NCBI GenBank assembly: GCA_934190785.1
Contig: CAKPTA010000001.1
Location: 206,975-270,974 of the forward strand
DNA: 64,000 nucleotides
Direction: 5' to 3'
From: an uncultured Bacilli bacterium
GTDB lineage: Bacteria > Bacillota_I > Bacilli_A > RF39 > UBA660
In this document: positions 17,408-25,420 of the stretch, in pieces
Position numbering within the stretch: the first letter of the stretch is position 1
How the letters are laid out: the number at the start of each line of letters is the position of its first letter
Translations under genes and position numbers: made by a program
The notes under the pieces: model-generated
The model's database searches: none
Told to the model about the DNA's origin: nothing
The model's input: the letters and a program-made list of their open reading frames with translations, nothing else

Positions 17408-18134
17408 ATTGAGCTGTAAATCCTCCATCAATTGGAATAATTGCTCCAGTTATAAATGATGCTTCATTACTTAATAAATAACAAATTAAATTAGCAATTT
17501 CAAAATCTTTACCAAGTCTTCCAATAGGAAGTGCACTAGCCATCAAGTCTTTCATATCTTTAGGAACTTCTGCAAGAATAGGCGTATCAACATATCCAGG
17601 AGCAACAGCATTTACTCTGATATTATTTTTGGCGTATGTAAGTGCCAGTGAACGTGTCATTTGATTAATAGCTCCTTTAGTTGCTGAATATGCAAAGCTA
17701 GAAGTTGTTCCAACCAGTCCATACATAGATGATGTATTTACAATTGCTCCTCCATTATTTTTTAACATTTCTGCAATTACATATTTATTAATCAAAAATA
17801 TTCCTGTTTGATTGACAGATACAACTTTATTCCATTCATCTAAACTTACTTCATGGGCAATTGTAGCACTACCTCCTATTCCTGCATTTGCAACTAAATA
17901 ATCAATGTGTCCATATGTATTTATAGCATATGCAACGCATTTTTTTATATCATCCTCACTTGCTACATTGCATTTTATACCGTGACAATTACTTCCGATA
18001 GATGAAGCAATCTCTTCTACTAAATCACTTAAATCAGCTATTATAACAATAGCTCCATTTTCTACTAATTTTTTTGCTGTTGCAAGACCAATACCGCTTG
18101 CACCACCTGTAACAATAGCTACTTTATTATTCAT
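17406..18134 (-). CDS. Short-chain dehydrogenase/reductase (FabG-like)
   Basis: This is an NAD(P)-dependent oxidoreductase of the classical SDR family, 242 residues long. The dinucleotide motif TGGASGIG lies at 9-16, with NAG in the middle (VANAGIGG). The catalytic Ser-Tyr-Lys set is seen in NTSSMYGL and FAYSATKGA. The aspartate at the end of the second strand (IIADLSD) suggests a preference for NAD. The C-terminal GAIIPIDGGFTAQ is typical. It could be a 3-oxoacyl-ACP reductase, but no fatty-acid genes are nearby. A single-gene transcript is likely. Confidence 0.85.
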   Translation of the reverse strand: MNNKVAIVTGGASGIGLATAKKLVENGAIVIIADLSDLVEEIASSIGSNCHGIKCNVASEDDIKKCVAYAINTYGHIDYLVANAGIGGSATIAHEVSLDEWNKVVSVNQTGIFLINKYVIAEMLKNNGGAIVNTSSMYGLVGTTSSFAYSATKGAINQMTRSLALTYAKNNIRVNAVAPGYVDTPILAEVPKDMKDLMASALPIGRLGKDFEIANLICYLLSNEASFITGAIIPIDGGFTAQ

Positions 18135-18201
18135 ATTACCATATCCTTTCTTAATATCTTCTTATAAATTATATCACAGTTTATGAAACTTAAAAATAAA
18201 A

Positions 18202-18217
18202 AGGTAGTTATCTACCT
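18202..18217 (-). terminator. Terminator of the glycosyltransferase gene
   Basis: The stem AGGTAG/CTACCT with a 4-base loop is followed on the minus strand by T5ATTTTT. Confidence 0.65.
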
Positions 18218-18219
18218 CA

Positions 18220-19221
18220 TTATTTCATTAATACTTCCTCATATGTTGCTATTAATTTCTTACCAACTGTTTTAATTTCTTTATCTAGGACTTTTTGATA
18301 TCCATTTTCTACCAATGAAGGTAATCTTTTATCAATAATTCCTCTTATTTTATCTTCATATTCATCTAGATTTTTAGCCTTATATACGTCTTTACCATCT
18401 ATTAAAAAGTTGAATATAGGAATATCGTGAATTACTGTATTTGTTTTTTCAGTTAAAGCTTCTAGTATTGGTATTCCTTCTGTTTCTTCAAGTGTTGGAA
18501 AAACATATACATCACATCCACTATATGCTTGTTTTATAATATCTGGTTCTTGATATCCTGCAAAATATAAATTATCAAGTTTAGTTCTTACCGCTTTCTT
18601 TATTTTTCTAGGTGAAAATGTAAGAGGTGAATATCCAAACCAAATAAATTTATATTCAGGCATTCTGCGTGCCATTGAAACAAAATCAAGTATTCCCTTT
18701 CTCTCTAAATAAAGGCCTAGTCCCATAACTACTTTATCGGTTTCTTTATATCCGAATTTTTTTCTAAATTCACGTCCACCTTTTTCATCTCTTTCAAAAA
18801 AACGCATATCTATTCCGTTAGAAATAGCGGTAATTGGCCGGTTCAAATTATATGATTCAAGTAAACTTTTAGAATATTCTGTTGGTGTTATAATATGGTC
18901 TCCAAGCCTATAACACTTGGAAATCCACCATTTGAATAAAGGCGCTAATTGATTAGAAAAAATAAAAGAATTTCTAAAATCTTCCTCTGTTGAATGAGCA
19001 TGATAAATTACTTTTTTACCCATTTTCTTTGCTTTCTTAGCGAGTAAGTATGATTTTGGTCCATAAAAATTGATATGAACAATATCATAATCTGTACACT
19101 TAGGATCTAATGTATATTCAATATCGTTATCTTCAAGTGCCTTAATTTGATGACTCACGGCTTTACCTAATCCTGATTTTCCAATATGCTTTAATCCTTC
19201 TGTATATAAAAGTATTTTCAT
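18220..19221 (-). CDS. GT4-family glycosyltransferase (probably glycolipid synthesis)
   Basis: This is a retaining glycosyltransferase with a GT-B fold, 333 residues long. It has the N-terminal acceptor domain opening with KSGLGKAVSHQIKAL, the inter-domain stretch AISNGIDMRFF, and the nucleotide-sugar site ending in the E-x7-E motif (EETEGIPILEAL). The KSG(I/L)G start and the short length resemble LafB/CpoA enzymes, which add a second sugar to glucosyl-diacylglycerol in Gram-positive membranes. That assignment is tentative because the usual partner enzyme is not beside it. It lies 21 bases downstream of the ylmC-like gene. Confidence 0.75.
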   Translation of the reverse strand: MKILLYTEGLKHIGKSGLGKAVSHQIKALEDNDIEYTLDPKCTDYDIVHINFYGPKSYLLAKKAKKMGKKVIYHAHSTEEDFRNSFIFSNQLAPLFKWWISKCYRLGDHIITPTEYSKSLLESYNLNRPITAISNGIDMRFFERDEKGGREFRKKFGYKETDKVVMGLGLYLERKGILDFVSMARRMPEYKFIWFGYSPLTFSPRKIKKAVRTKLDNLYFAGYQEPDIIKQAYSGCDVYVFPTLEETEGIPILEALTEKTNTVIHDIPIFNFLIDGKDVYKAKNLDEYEDKIRGIIDKRLPSLVENGYQKVLDKEIKTVGKKLIATYEEVLMK

Positions 19222-19242
19222 AACATCACCATGGCTATTATA

Positions 19243-19476
19243 TCAATAATTTTTTATATTGACAAGAATAACATCAGTGCCTATTTTATTAACTTCATTC
19301 CACTTTATTTCTACCTCGTCTGACCGTGCAAATATATTTAAGAAAAAATGTTTTTTTTGAACAATTAAAGATGTTATGTTCCCATCTTTATCGACAGCTG
19401 CATCTATAATGCTCCCTATTTTTTTGCCGTCTTCTAGAGCAACAACATCTTTATTTTGCAGTTCAGATATCATCAT
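19243..19476 (-). CDS. ylmC: YlmC/YmxH-family PRC-barrel protein
   Basis: This is a 77-residue PRC-barrel domain protein. The opening (ELQNKDVVALEDGKKIG) and the EVEIKWNEVNKIG end match the YlmC/YmxH sporulation-associated family. Its place directly downstream of sigG (42-base gap) is the conserved Bacillus arrangement. The molecular role is not established in any organism that I know of. It is expected to be co-transcribed with sigG. Confidence 0.85.
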   Translation of the reverse strand: MMISELQNKDVVALEDGKKIGSIIDAAVDKDGNITSLIVQKKHFFLNIFARSDEVEIKWNEVNKIGTDVILVNIKNY

Positions 19477-19518
19477 AATACCACCTAATTAATTATATTC
19501 ATATAAAAGAAAAAAGAC

Positions 19519-20295
19519 TCATAAAATCATCTTTTTTATGTGATCTATACCGCTTTTTTCTAGTCTTGATATTTGAGCTTGTGAAATACCTATTTCACTT
19601 GCTAATTCTAATTGTGTTTTTCCATAAATATATCTTTCAAGTAAGATATATTTTTCTTTTTCTTTTAATTTAGAAAGAGCATCTTTAAGTGCTATTTTCT
19701 GATCTAATGAGTAGTTTTTATTTTTAGTATCTTCAAGTTGATCTTCAACATAAATAGTATCTCCTCCGTCACTATAAATTGGTTCAAAAATACTAACAGT
19801 CTCTTTCATTGAATCCATTGCATTTGCAACATCATATTCCTTCATATCTAATACTTTAGCTATCATACTAACACTTGGTTCTCTACCGAGTTTATTTGTT
19901 AATTCTTCTTTAACACGAAGGGCTTTATATGCTGTATCTTTAATGCTTCTTGCTACTCTAAGACTACTTGTATCTCTTAAGTATCTTCTAACTTCTCCTA
20001 AAATCATAGGAACAGCATAGGTCGAAAACTTTACTTCATGCGATAAATCAAAATTATCTATTGCTTTTATTAAACCAATACATCCCACCTGAAATAAGTC
20101 ATCCATATTATCACATCTATTATTATATTTCTTTAAGATTGATAATACTAATTTTAAATTACCATTTACAAGATCATCTTTAGCAAGCATATCACCCTCT
20201 TTGTATCTTTTGAATAAATCTGTCATCTCCTCTGTTGTTAAAACTTTAATATTCGCAGTATTCACGCCACAAATCTCTACTTTATGACGTGCCAT
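19519..20295 (-). CDS. sigG: Forespore sigma factor sigma-G
   Basis: Sigma-G is the late forespore sigma factor that switches on spore-protein, germination and DNA-protection genes. The 258 residues begin with KVEICGVNT, which is specific to sigma-G. Region 2 (GNLKLVLSILKKY, DDLFQVGCIGLIKAIDNFD), region 3 (VPMILGEVRRYLRD) and the C-terminal region 4 helix-turn-helix (TQLELASEIGISQAQISRLEKSG) are intact. The spoIIGA-sigE genes that precede it in Bacillus are absent; a divergent methyltransferase sits there instead. A promoter matching the sigma-G consensus lies just upstream, implying autoregulation. Confidence 0.95.
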   Translation of the reverse strand: MARHKVEICGVNTANIKVLTTEEMTDLFKRYKEGDMLAKDDLVNGNLKLVLSILKKYNNRCDNMDDLFQVGCIGLIKAIDNFDLSHEVKFSTYAVPMILGEVRRYLRDTSSLRVARSIKDTAYKALRVKEELTNKLGREPSVSMIAKVLDMKEYDVANAMDSMKETVSIFEPIYSDGGDTIYVEDQLEDTKNKNYSLDQKIALKDALSKLKEKEKYILLERYIYGKTQLELASEIGISQAQISRLEKSGIDHIKKMIL

Positions 20296-20315
20296 AAATT
20301 ATCTCCTTTCATGAA

Positions 20316-20345
20316 TATTATGGTAGCAAGAATATATTTTATACA
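20316..20345 (-). promoter_or_regulatory. Sigma-G (forespore) type promoter of sigG
   Basis: On the minus strand, TGTATA (20345-20340) is followed after 17 bases by CATAATA (20322-20316). Both elements and the spacing fit the known sigma-G pattern (gHATR, then CATAnTA). The predicted transcript starts just before the SD AAGGAGA. Confidence 0.6.
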
Positions 20346-20432
20346 AATAAATTACGACTTTAATGTAGTCTAAAGATAATATTTACTTGTTTTTTATCAT
20401 AAAATAAGTTAATCTATCTATGAGGGATAAAT

Positions 20433-21215
20433 ATGAATGAAGAAAAATTAATAGAATATTATAACAAATTTAACGAAGAAAAACGTCTTTTAAGAAGACA
20501 CGGTAATGTTGAATACATAACATCAATGAAGTATATCCATGAATATTTAAAAGAATTTAATAATCCAAAGATAATTGATATTGGCGCAGGCTGTGGGATA
20601 TATAGTATTGCTCTAAGTTGCGAAGGATATGATGTTACAGCTATTGAACTTGTGAAACACAATTTAAGAGTGATTGAGAAAAAATCAAATAGAGTTAAAG
20701 CATATCAAGGTAATGCTCTTGATTTATCAAGGTTTTCATCTAATTCATTTGAATTTACGCTTCTTTTTGGACCAATGTACCATTTATGTACAAAAGAAGA
20801 AAAACTAAAAGCATTAAATGAAGCTAAAAGAGTTACTAAGATAGGTGGAATCATTATGGTTGCATATTGTATGAATGATTACTGTATTATTAAACATGGC
20901 TTTAGAGATAATTTTATAAAAGATGCTTTAAAAAACGGAAATGTTGACGCTAACTATCATGTTGTATCAAAAGAAGATGACTTATATAGTGTTGTAAGAC
21001 TTGAAGAAATAGATGAATTAAATAATCTATCACATCTTGAACGTATTAAGATTATAGCCCCAGATGGCGCAGCAAATTATATGCGTGATATATTAAACAA
21101 AATGGATGCAGAAACATATCAAAAATTTATTGAATATAATTTAAGTATATGTGAGAGAAAAGATATGATTGGTGCTAGTGCTCATACTGTTGATATACTT
21201 AGAAAATTAAATTAA
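20433..21215 (+). CDS. SAM-dependent methyltransferase (class I)
   Basis: This 260-residue protein has a Rossmann-type methyltransferase core. Motif I is IIDIGAGCGIYSIAL, the acidic residue after strand 2 is in VTAIELVKHNL, and motif IV is EFTLLFGPMYHL, followed by the helix KLKALNEAKRVTKIGG. These are typical of methyltransferases acting on small molecules (UbiE/type 11). The substrate is not predictable. It faces away from sigG and stands alone, followed by a strong terminator. Confidence 0.85.
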   Translation: MNEEKLIEYYNKFNEEKRLLRRHGNVEYITSMKYIHEYLKEFNNPKIIDIGAGCGIYSIALSCEGYDVTAIELVKHNLRVIEKKSNRVKAYQGNALDLSRFSSNSFEFTLLFGPMYHLCTKEEKLKALNEAKRVTKIGGIIMVAYCMNDYCIIKHGFRDNFIKDALKNGNVDANYHVVSKEDDLYSVVRLEEIDELNNLSHLERIKIIAPDGAANYMRDILNKMDAETYQKFIEYNLSICERKDMIGASAHTVDILRKLN

Positions 21216-21237
21216 AAAAGAACTTGATAGTTCTTTT
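21216..21237. terminator. Bidirectional terminator
   Basis: The stem AAAAGAACT/AGTTCTTTT with loop TGAT lies between two convergent genes. Confidence 0.8.
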
Positions 21238-21940
21238 ATTTTCCTGTTTTTTTAAAATAATCTATAGTATATTTATATGTCTTTATTTTTTCACTTACTA
21301 AATCAGTTAATGGTTTGTTCATTAATTCTTCTCTATCAAAATCGAATAATTCTTGAGTCGTAGTATAAAACCAAGCATTATCATATTTTTGTTTAACGAT
21401 TGTACTTTGAATGATTCTTTTAAATAATACTAGAACTTCCATTTTGTTGATTCTTTTTGTTTCTTCTTTAGAACTTTTTATATTTTTCCATGAATCCATA
21501 TCAATTAATACTATTTTACTATCTGTTAGTATAACATTGTTATATGTCATATCATCGAGTAAAATATTATGTTCATTTAATTTTTGTGATAAATCTTCCA
21601 CTTCTTTAATATTTTCAAGTAAATAATCTGTTTCTTTTAACATAACATCAACATTATCACTTTTAATATATTCTCCTATATACGCTTCTATTATATCTGC
21701 TTCTTTATTTTTATAAAGAATATCATATATTTTCATAATATGACTATTATTTAAAGCTTTTATTGTTTCAAACATTTCATTATTAATACGATAATATGAA
21801 ACGGTTTCATCGTTATATGTTTTTAAAATTTTATCTGTACCATCTATTTTATATACGGAACCACAGTAACCTTTATTTATGTATTTTAAACTATCTTCGC
21901 ACAAATTATACTCATCTAAATTATTATTATAAAATACCAT
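21236..21940 (-). CDS. Divergent protein-kinase-fold protein (paralogue 1)
   Basis: The 234 residues keep the outline of a eukaryotic-like kinase. There is a glycine loop GYCGSVYKID, a candidate ATP lysine in KILKTY, a degenerate catalytic loop LLDDMTYNNVIL, and a metal-binding-like LIDMDSW in place of DFG. The catalytic-loop lysine is Thr here, so activity is uncertain. There is no signal peptide or membrane helix. It is the second gene of a pair with a clear paralogue 13 bases upstream. The substrate could be a protein or a small molecule. The fold call is from motifs only. Confidence 0.55.
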   Translation of the reverse strand: MVFYNNNLDEYNLCEDSLKYINKGYCGSVYKIDGTDKILKTYNDETVSYYRINNEMFETIKALNNSHIMKIYDILYKNKEADIIEAYIGEYIKSDNVDVMLKETDYLLENIKEVEDLSQKLNEHNILLDDMTYNNVILTDSKIVLIDMDSWKNIKSSKEETKRINKMEVLVLFKRIIQSTIVKQKYDNAWFYTTTQELFDFDREELMNKPLTDLVSEKIKTYKYTIDYFKKTGK

Positions 21941-21953
21941 AAAATCACACCCT

Positions 21954-22640
21954 TTAAATATTCTTTAACACTTTTTTCTTTGTATCATATAAATTAGGAG
22001 TTAATAATAAATCACGTATCTGTTTCACATAATTAAAGTCTTTAGTATTAATGATTTTTATTAAATCGGTTACATATATTTCTTTTAGCAAATTAATTAA
22101 TCTTGAAGTATTTATATCTAAAATATCTTCATAATCATAATCACAGTAAAACCATGTATCCGGGTCAATTAAACTAAGACCATCTTTATTTATAATTGTG
22201 TTATCATATTTTAAATCTTCTAATAAAATTCCTTTTTTAGCAAAGTATACTCCTATTTTTAAAAGTGATACAGTACAGTCTTTAATATAATCTTTAGACA
22301 TAAGTGCTAAATTAGTTCCATCTGCTTCTATATAAGATCTTGTATACGCTGAAACAACTGAATCATCATCTATTCTTTTATAATCATAGTCAAATAGTAA
22401 TTTATCTATTTTAACTAAATTTTTACCATTATATGCATTAATAATATCAGCAACACCAGGAACAATACGTCCACTATAATCGCAATCTTTATTATATATT
22501 TTTAAGATACTTTCACTGTCATATGAATAAACCTTGCCACACTTACCTATATTTTTACCAATTTCAGTATTGCTTGAAATAGTGTAATTGTTGATATTAC
22601 CATAAGTATCATAAAATGTATATAAATTAGTACTTTTCAT
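21954..22640 (-). CDS. Divergent protein-kinase-fold protein (paralogue 2)
   Basis: From ATG 22640 this protein has 228 residues. It carries a glycine-loop-like GKCGKVYSYD, a lysine in SILKIYN, a catalytic loop close to the kinase pattern (LLEDLKYDNTII, with the D-x-K-x-x-N residues kept) and LIDPDTW as the metal-binding motif. The frame extends upstream to a GTG at 22712, but a good promoter (TTGCAA-N17-TAGAAT, 22676-22704) lies between, so the shorter start is right. It is better conserved than its downstream paralogue. It is divergent from htpG and starts next to the CIRCE operator. Confidence 0.6.
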   Translation of the reverse strand: MKSTNLYTFYDTYGNINNYTISSNTEIGKNIGKCGKVYSYDSESILKIYNKDCDYSGRIVPGVADIINAYNGKNLVKIDKLLFDYDYKRIDDDSVVSAYTRSYIEADGTNLALMSKDYIKDCTVSLLKIGVYFAKKGILLEDLKYDNTIINKDGLSLIDPDTWFYCDYDYEDILDINTSRLINLLKEIYVTDLIKIINTKDFNYVKQIRDLLLTPNLYDTKKKVLKNI

Positions 22641-22675
22641 AATCAAAAACGCCCCTTTTTTCTTGTTAAGCAGGT

Positions 22676-22704
22676 ATTCTAACATAAATCGATAAAAATT
22701 GCAA
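22676..22704 (-). promoter_or_regulatory. Promoter of the kinase-like gene pair
   Basis: TTGCAA (22704-22699) is followed after 17 bases by TAGAAT (22681-22676) on the minus strand. Its -35 abuts the CIRCE element. Confidence 0.6.
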
Positions 22705-22705
22705 C

Positions 22706-22732
22706 CTAGCACTTACTATTGACAAGTGCTAG
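22706..22732. promoter_or_regulatory. CIRCE operator (HrcA binding site)
   Basis: The inverted repeat CTAGCACTT-N9-AAGTGCTAG differs from the canonical CIRCE (TTAGCACTC-N9-GAGTGCTAA) only at the outer base and the ninth base of each arm. It keeps the exact 9-base spacer. It overlaps the htpG -35 box. HrcA itself is not in this window. Confidence 0.88.
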
Positions 22733-22747
22733 TCAAAGTGATATAAC
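22719..22747 (+). promoter_or_regulatory. htpG promoter
   Basis: TTGACA (22719-22724) is followed after 17 bases by TATAAC (22742-22747). The -35 starts inside the CIRCE spacer, so HrcA binding would block RNA polymerase. Confidence 0.75.
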
Positions 22748-22776
22748 AATTATGTACTAAAAGAGAGGATGATTTT

Positions 22777-24660
22777 ATGAAAAAGAAAGAATTTAAAGCT
22801 GAATCTAAAAGACTTTTAGATTTAATGATTCATTCAATTTATACAAATAAAGATATTTTTTTAAGAGAACTTATTTCAAATGCTAGTGATGCAATGGATA
22901 AACTTTACTATAAGTCTCTTACTGATTCTAAGATAAAAATTAATAAAGAGGATTTAAAAATTAGGATTACACTTGATAAAAATAATAGAACAATTACTAT
23001 AGCTGATAATGGTTGTGGTATGAGTCATGAAGAACTTGAAAATAATTTAGGTACAATTGCTAAAAGTGGTTCTTATGCTTTTAAGCAAGAAAATGAAGAC
23101 CAAGATGATGTAAATATTATTGGACAATTTGGTGTTGGTTTTTATTCAGCGTTTATGATTGCTAATAACGTTGAGGTTGTATCAAAAGAGTTAGCAAGTG
23201 ATACGGCTCATAAATGGGAATCTAATGGTACAGATGGATATACTATTTCAGCAGCACCAAAAGAAAATGTTGGAACAACTATTACTCTTCATATAAAGGA
23301 TGATACTGATGATATAAAATATAGTGACTACTTAGAAGAATATAAAATACGTAATATAGTTAAGCGTTATTCTGATTACATTCACTACCCTATTATCATG
23401 AAATGTGAGAATAGAAAATTAAAAGAAGGATCTAGTGATGAATATGAAACTATTTATGAGGATGAAACACTAAACAGTATGACTCCTATTTGGAAGAAAA
23501 ATAAAAAAGATATAACAGATGATGAATATAATAATTTTTATACAGGTAAATTTTTCGACTATGAAGCTCCACTTAAACATATTCATTTTCAAGTAGAAGG
23601 ACAATGTTCATATACAGCTTTACTTTATATTCCAAGCCATGCCCCATATGATTTTTATTCAAAAGAATATGAAAAAGGATTACAATTATATTCAAATAAT
23701 GTCTTAATAATGGATAAATGTAAGGAACTTGTTCCTGATTACTTTAATTTTGTAAAAGGTATCGTAGATAGTCCTGATCTATCTCTTAATATTTCAAGAG
23801 AGATATTGCAACAAGATAAAACCGTTAATTTAATTGCTAAAAATATAGAAAAGAAAATCAAAAATGAACTTACAAATATGTTAGAAAAAGACCGTGAAAC
23901 ATATAAAAAATTCTTCAAAGACTTTGGTCTTCAATTAAAATTTGGAATATATAATGACTATGGATTACATAAAGATACGCTACAGGATTTAATTCTATTC
24001 TATTCATCTAAAGAAAAAGACCTAGTAACCCTTAAAGAATTTACAGACGGGTTGGATAAAGATACTGATACAATTTATTATGCTAGTGGTGAAAGTATAG
24101 ATAAAATTGATATGTTGCCACAAGTTGAAGCAATTAAGGATAAAGGGTTCCCTATTTTATATTTAACTGAATATGTTGATGAATTTGTTATTAAAACATT
24201 AGGAGAATATAATAAGAAAAAATTTGTTAATGTCTCATCTAAAGATGTTGATTTAAACTCTGAAGAAGAAAAGAAAGAACTTGATAAAGAAAACACTAAA
24301 TATAAAGATATGTTTAGTGCTATGAAAGAAGTATTAAAAGAAAACATATTTGATGTTAGATTTACAAATCGTCTAAAAAACCACCCTGTATGTTTAACAA
24401 CAGAAGGTGAAATTTCACTTGAAATGGAAAAAATCATGAATGCTATGCCAAATGAAAATGAAGTTAAAGCTCAAACAATTTTGGAAATTAACCACAACCA
24501 CCCAATAGCAAAGAAAATAGAAAAATTATTTAAAGATAATAAAGAAGAATTTAATAAATATACAAAAGTTTTATACGCTCAAGCTAAATTAATTGAAGGA
24601 ATGAGTATAGATAACCCAACTGAAATAAGTAATTTAGTATGTGAAATCTTAGCAAAATAA
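22777..24660 (+). CDS. htpG: Molecular chaperone HtpG (Hsp90)
   Basis: HtpG is the bacterial Hsp90, an ATP-dependent homodimeric chaperone. The 627 residues are full length. The GHKL ATPase domain shows ELISNASDAMDKL, ADNGCGMS, the lid region and GQFGVGFYSAFM. The middle domain contains the FFDYEAPL and SLNISREILQQ stretches. The C-terminal dimerisation domain is present, with no eukaryotic MEEVD tail. The gene has its own CIRCE-controlled promoter, which differs from Bacillus subtilis, where htpG is not under HrcA. Confidence 0.97.
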   Translation: MKKKEFKAESKRLLDLMIHSIYTNKDIFLRELISNASDAMDKLYYKSLTDSKIKINKEDLKIRITLDKNNRTITIADNGCGMSHEELENNLGTIAKSGSYAFKQENEDQDDVNIIGQFGVGFYSAFMIANNVEVVSKELASDTAHKWESNGTDGYTISAAPKENVGTTITLHIKDDTDDIKYSDYLEEYKIRNIVKRYSDYIHYPIIMKCENRKLKEGSSDEYETIYEDETLNSMTPIWKKNKKDITDDEYNNFYTGKFFDYEAPLKHIHFQVEGQCSYTALLYIPSHAPYDFYSKEYEKGLQLYSNNVLIMDKCKELVPDYFNFVKGIVDSPDLSLNISREILQQDKTVNLIAKNIEKKIKNELTNMLEKDRETYKKFFKDFGLQLKFGIYNDYGLHKDTLQDLILFYSSKEKDLVTLKEFTDGLDKDTDTIYYASGESIDKIDMLPQVEAIKDKGFPILYLTEYVDEFVIKTLGEYNKKKFVNVSSKDVDLNSEEEKKELDKENTKYKDMFSAMKEVLKENIFDVRFTNRLKNHPVCLTTEGEISLEMEKIMNAMPNENEVKAQTILEINHNHPIAKKIEKLFKDNKEEFNKYTKVLYAQAKLIEGMSIDNPTEISNLVCEILAK

Positions 24661-24680
24661 AAGGCACTTCAATGTGTCTT
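24661..24680. terminator. Bidirectional terminator
   Basis: The stem AAGGCAC/GTGTCTT (one G-U pair) has a 6-base loop and a T run. It lies between convergent htpG and the DUF4186 gene. Confidence 0.7.
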
Positions 24681-25037
24681 TTTTCTTGCTATTTCATTGT
24701 TAATCCAAGCCATAATAATAGATGCAACATAATCAACCTCCTCTTTTGTGAGTTCTCTATTCATATCTATTCTATGCCATTTATATAAACAACTTCTACA
24801 ACATGTTGCTGTTGCGTGTTCTGCAATAAAAACAGGGTGCCCCTTAAAAGGTGTTTGCTTTCCATCATTTTTAATAATATTTGGTGCAAGTCTTTTATTT
24901 ATAAAATCATAAGCGTGCTTTTTTATTTCATCTAAGCCTTTATTTTCAATATAAACAAAATCTTTATCTTTTAAGTGAAAACTACCTCTAAATTTAGATT
25001 TAGAAAGCTTATTTAATATATTGTAATTATCATTCAT
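24669..25037 (-). CDS. DUF4186 family protein
   Basis: The 122-residue protein matches the pattern I know for DUF4186: a LSKSKFRGSFHLKDKD opening, a lysine-rich helix, NDGKQTPFKGHPVFIAEHATATC and a CRSCLYKWH end. Two cysteines in CCRSC and the histidines suggest a metal site, although none is proven. No function is established for the family. It is a single gene. Confidence 0.8.
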   Translation of the reverse strand: MNDNYNILNKLSKSKFRGSFHLKDKDFVYIENKGLDEIKKHAYDFINKRLAPNIIKNDGKQTPFKGHPVFIAEHATATCCRSCLYKWHRIDMNRELTKEEVDYVASIIMAWINNEIARKKTH

Positions 25038-25069
25038 ACCATTACCTCTATCAAGATTATAGCACGAAA

Positions 25070-25091
25070 GTACCGATTTTTAAATCGGTAC
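25070..25091. terminator. Strong palindromic hairpin next to the truncated desulfurase
   Basis: A 10-bp stem (GTACCGATTT/AAATCGGTAC) with a 2-base minimum loop is followed on the plus strand by a T6 run and on the minus strand by TTTC. It could end transcription in either direction or be a protein site. Confidence 0.55.
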
Positions 25092-25149
25092 AACTTTTTT
25101 ATTCAGCAAAGTTTTCATAACTGTTATAACTATTCAAACTATATAATGA

Positions 25150-25413
25150 TCATTTTACAAAATTTAGTATAAAATCATTTTTAATTAGTAAGAGCAAGGC
25201 GGAAGCTACCCCACTTGTATAAATTATCTCTTCTGGATATATATTAAGGAGTTTTGCTATTTTGCTTGTATATTCATCTATTTTTTCTTTTGCTTCATGT
25301 CCTAATTTATGATTTGAATTAGGGTTTGCATAATATTTTTTAGTTGTTTCACAAAATAAATTTAAAACGCTATCATCTACTTTAGTTGATGCTGCTGAAT
25401 CTAAGTATATCAT
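25150..25413 (-). pseudogene. Truncated cysteine desulfurase (NifS-like), N-terminal fragment
   Basis: The first 65 residues are a good class-V aminotransferase N-terminus: MIYLDSAASTKVDDSV, YANPNSNHKLGHEAKE and IIYTSG. The next stretch, normally TSGATEANNLAI, has decayed to SGVASALLLLIKN, and the frame stops at 87 residues where the family has about 380. The PLP lysine and active-site cysteine are absent. No continuation is visible downstream, where only a palindromic hairpin follows. It trails the copper operon, 7 bases after the DUF2318 gene. This is best read as a gene remnant. Confidence 0.7.
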
Positions 25414-25420
25414 AAATCAC

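Noticed and set aside
22641..22712. N-terminal extension of the second kinase-like protein from GTG 22712
   Set aside because: A good promoter lies downstream of that codon, so the extension would not be transcribed.
25030..25150. Insertion-sequence end at the palindrome beside the truncated desulfurase
   Set aside because: The palindrome has no partner copy and no transposase or target duplication is visible. A terminator or protein site is the simpler reading.
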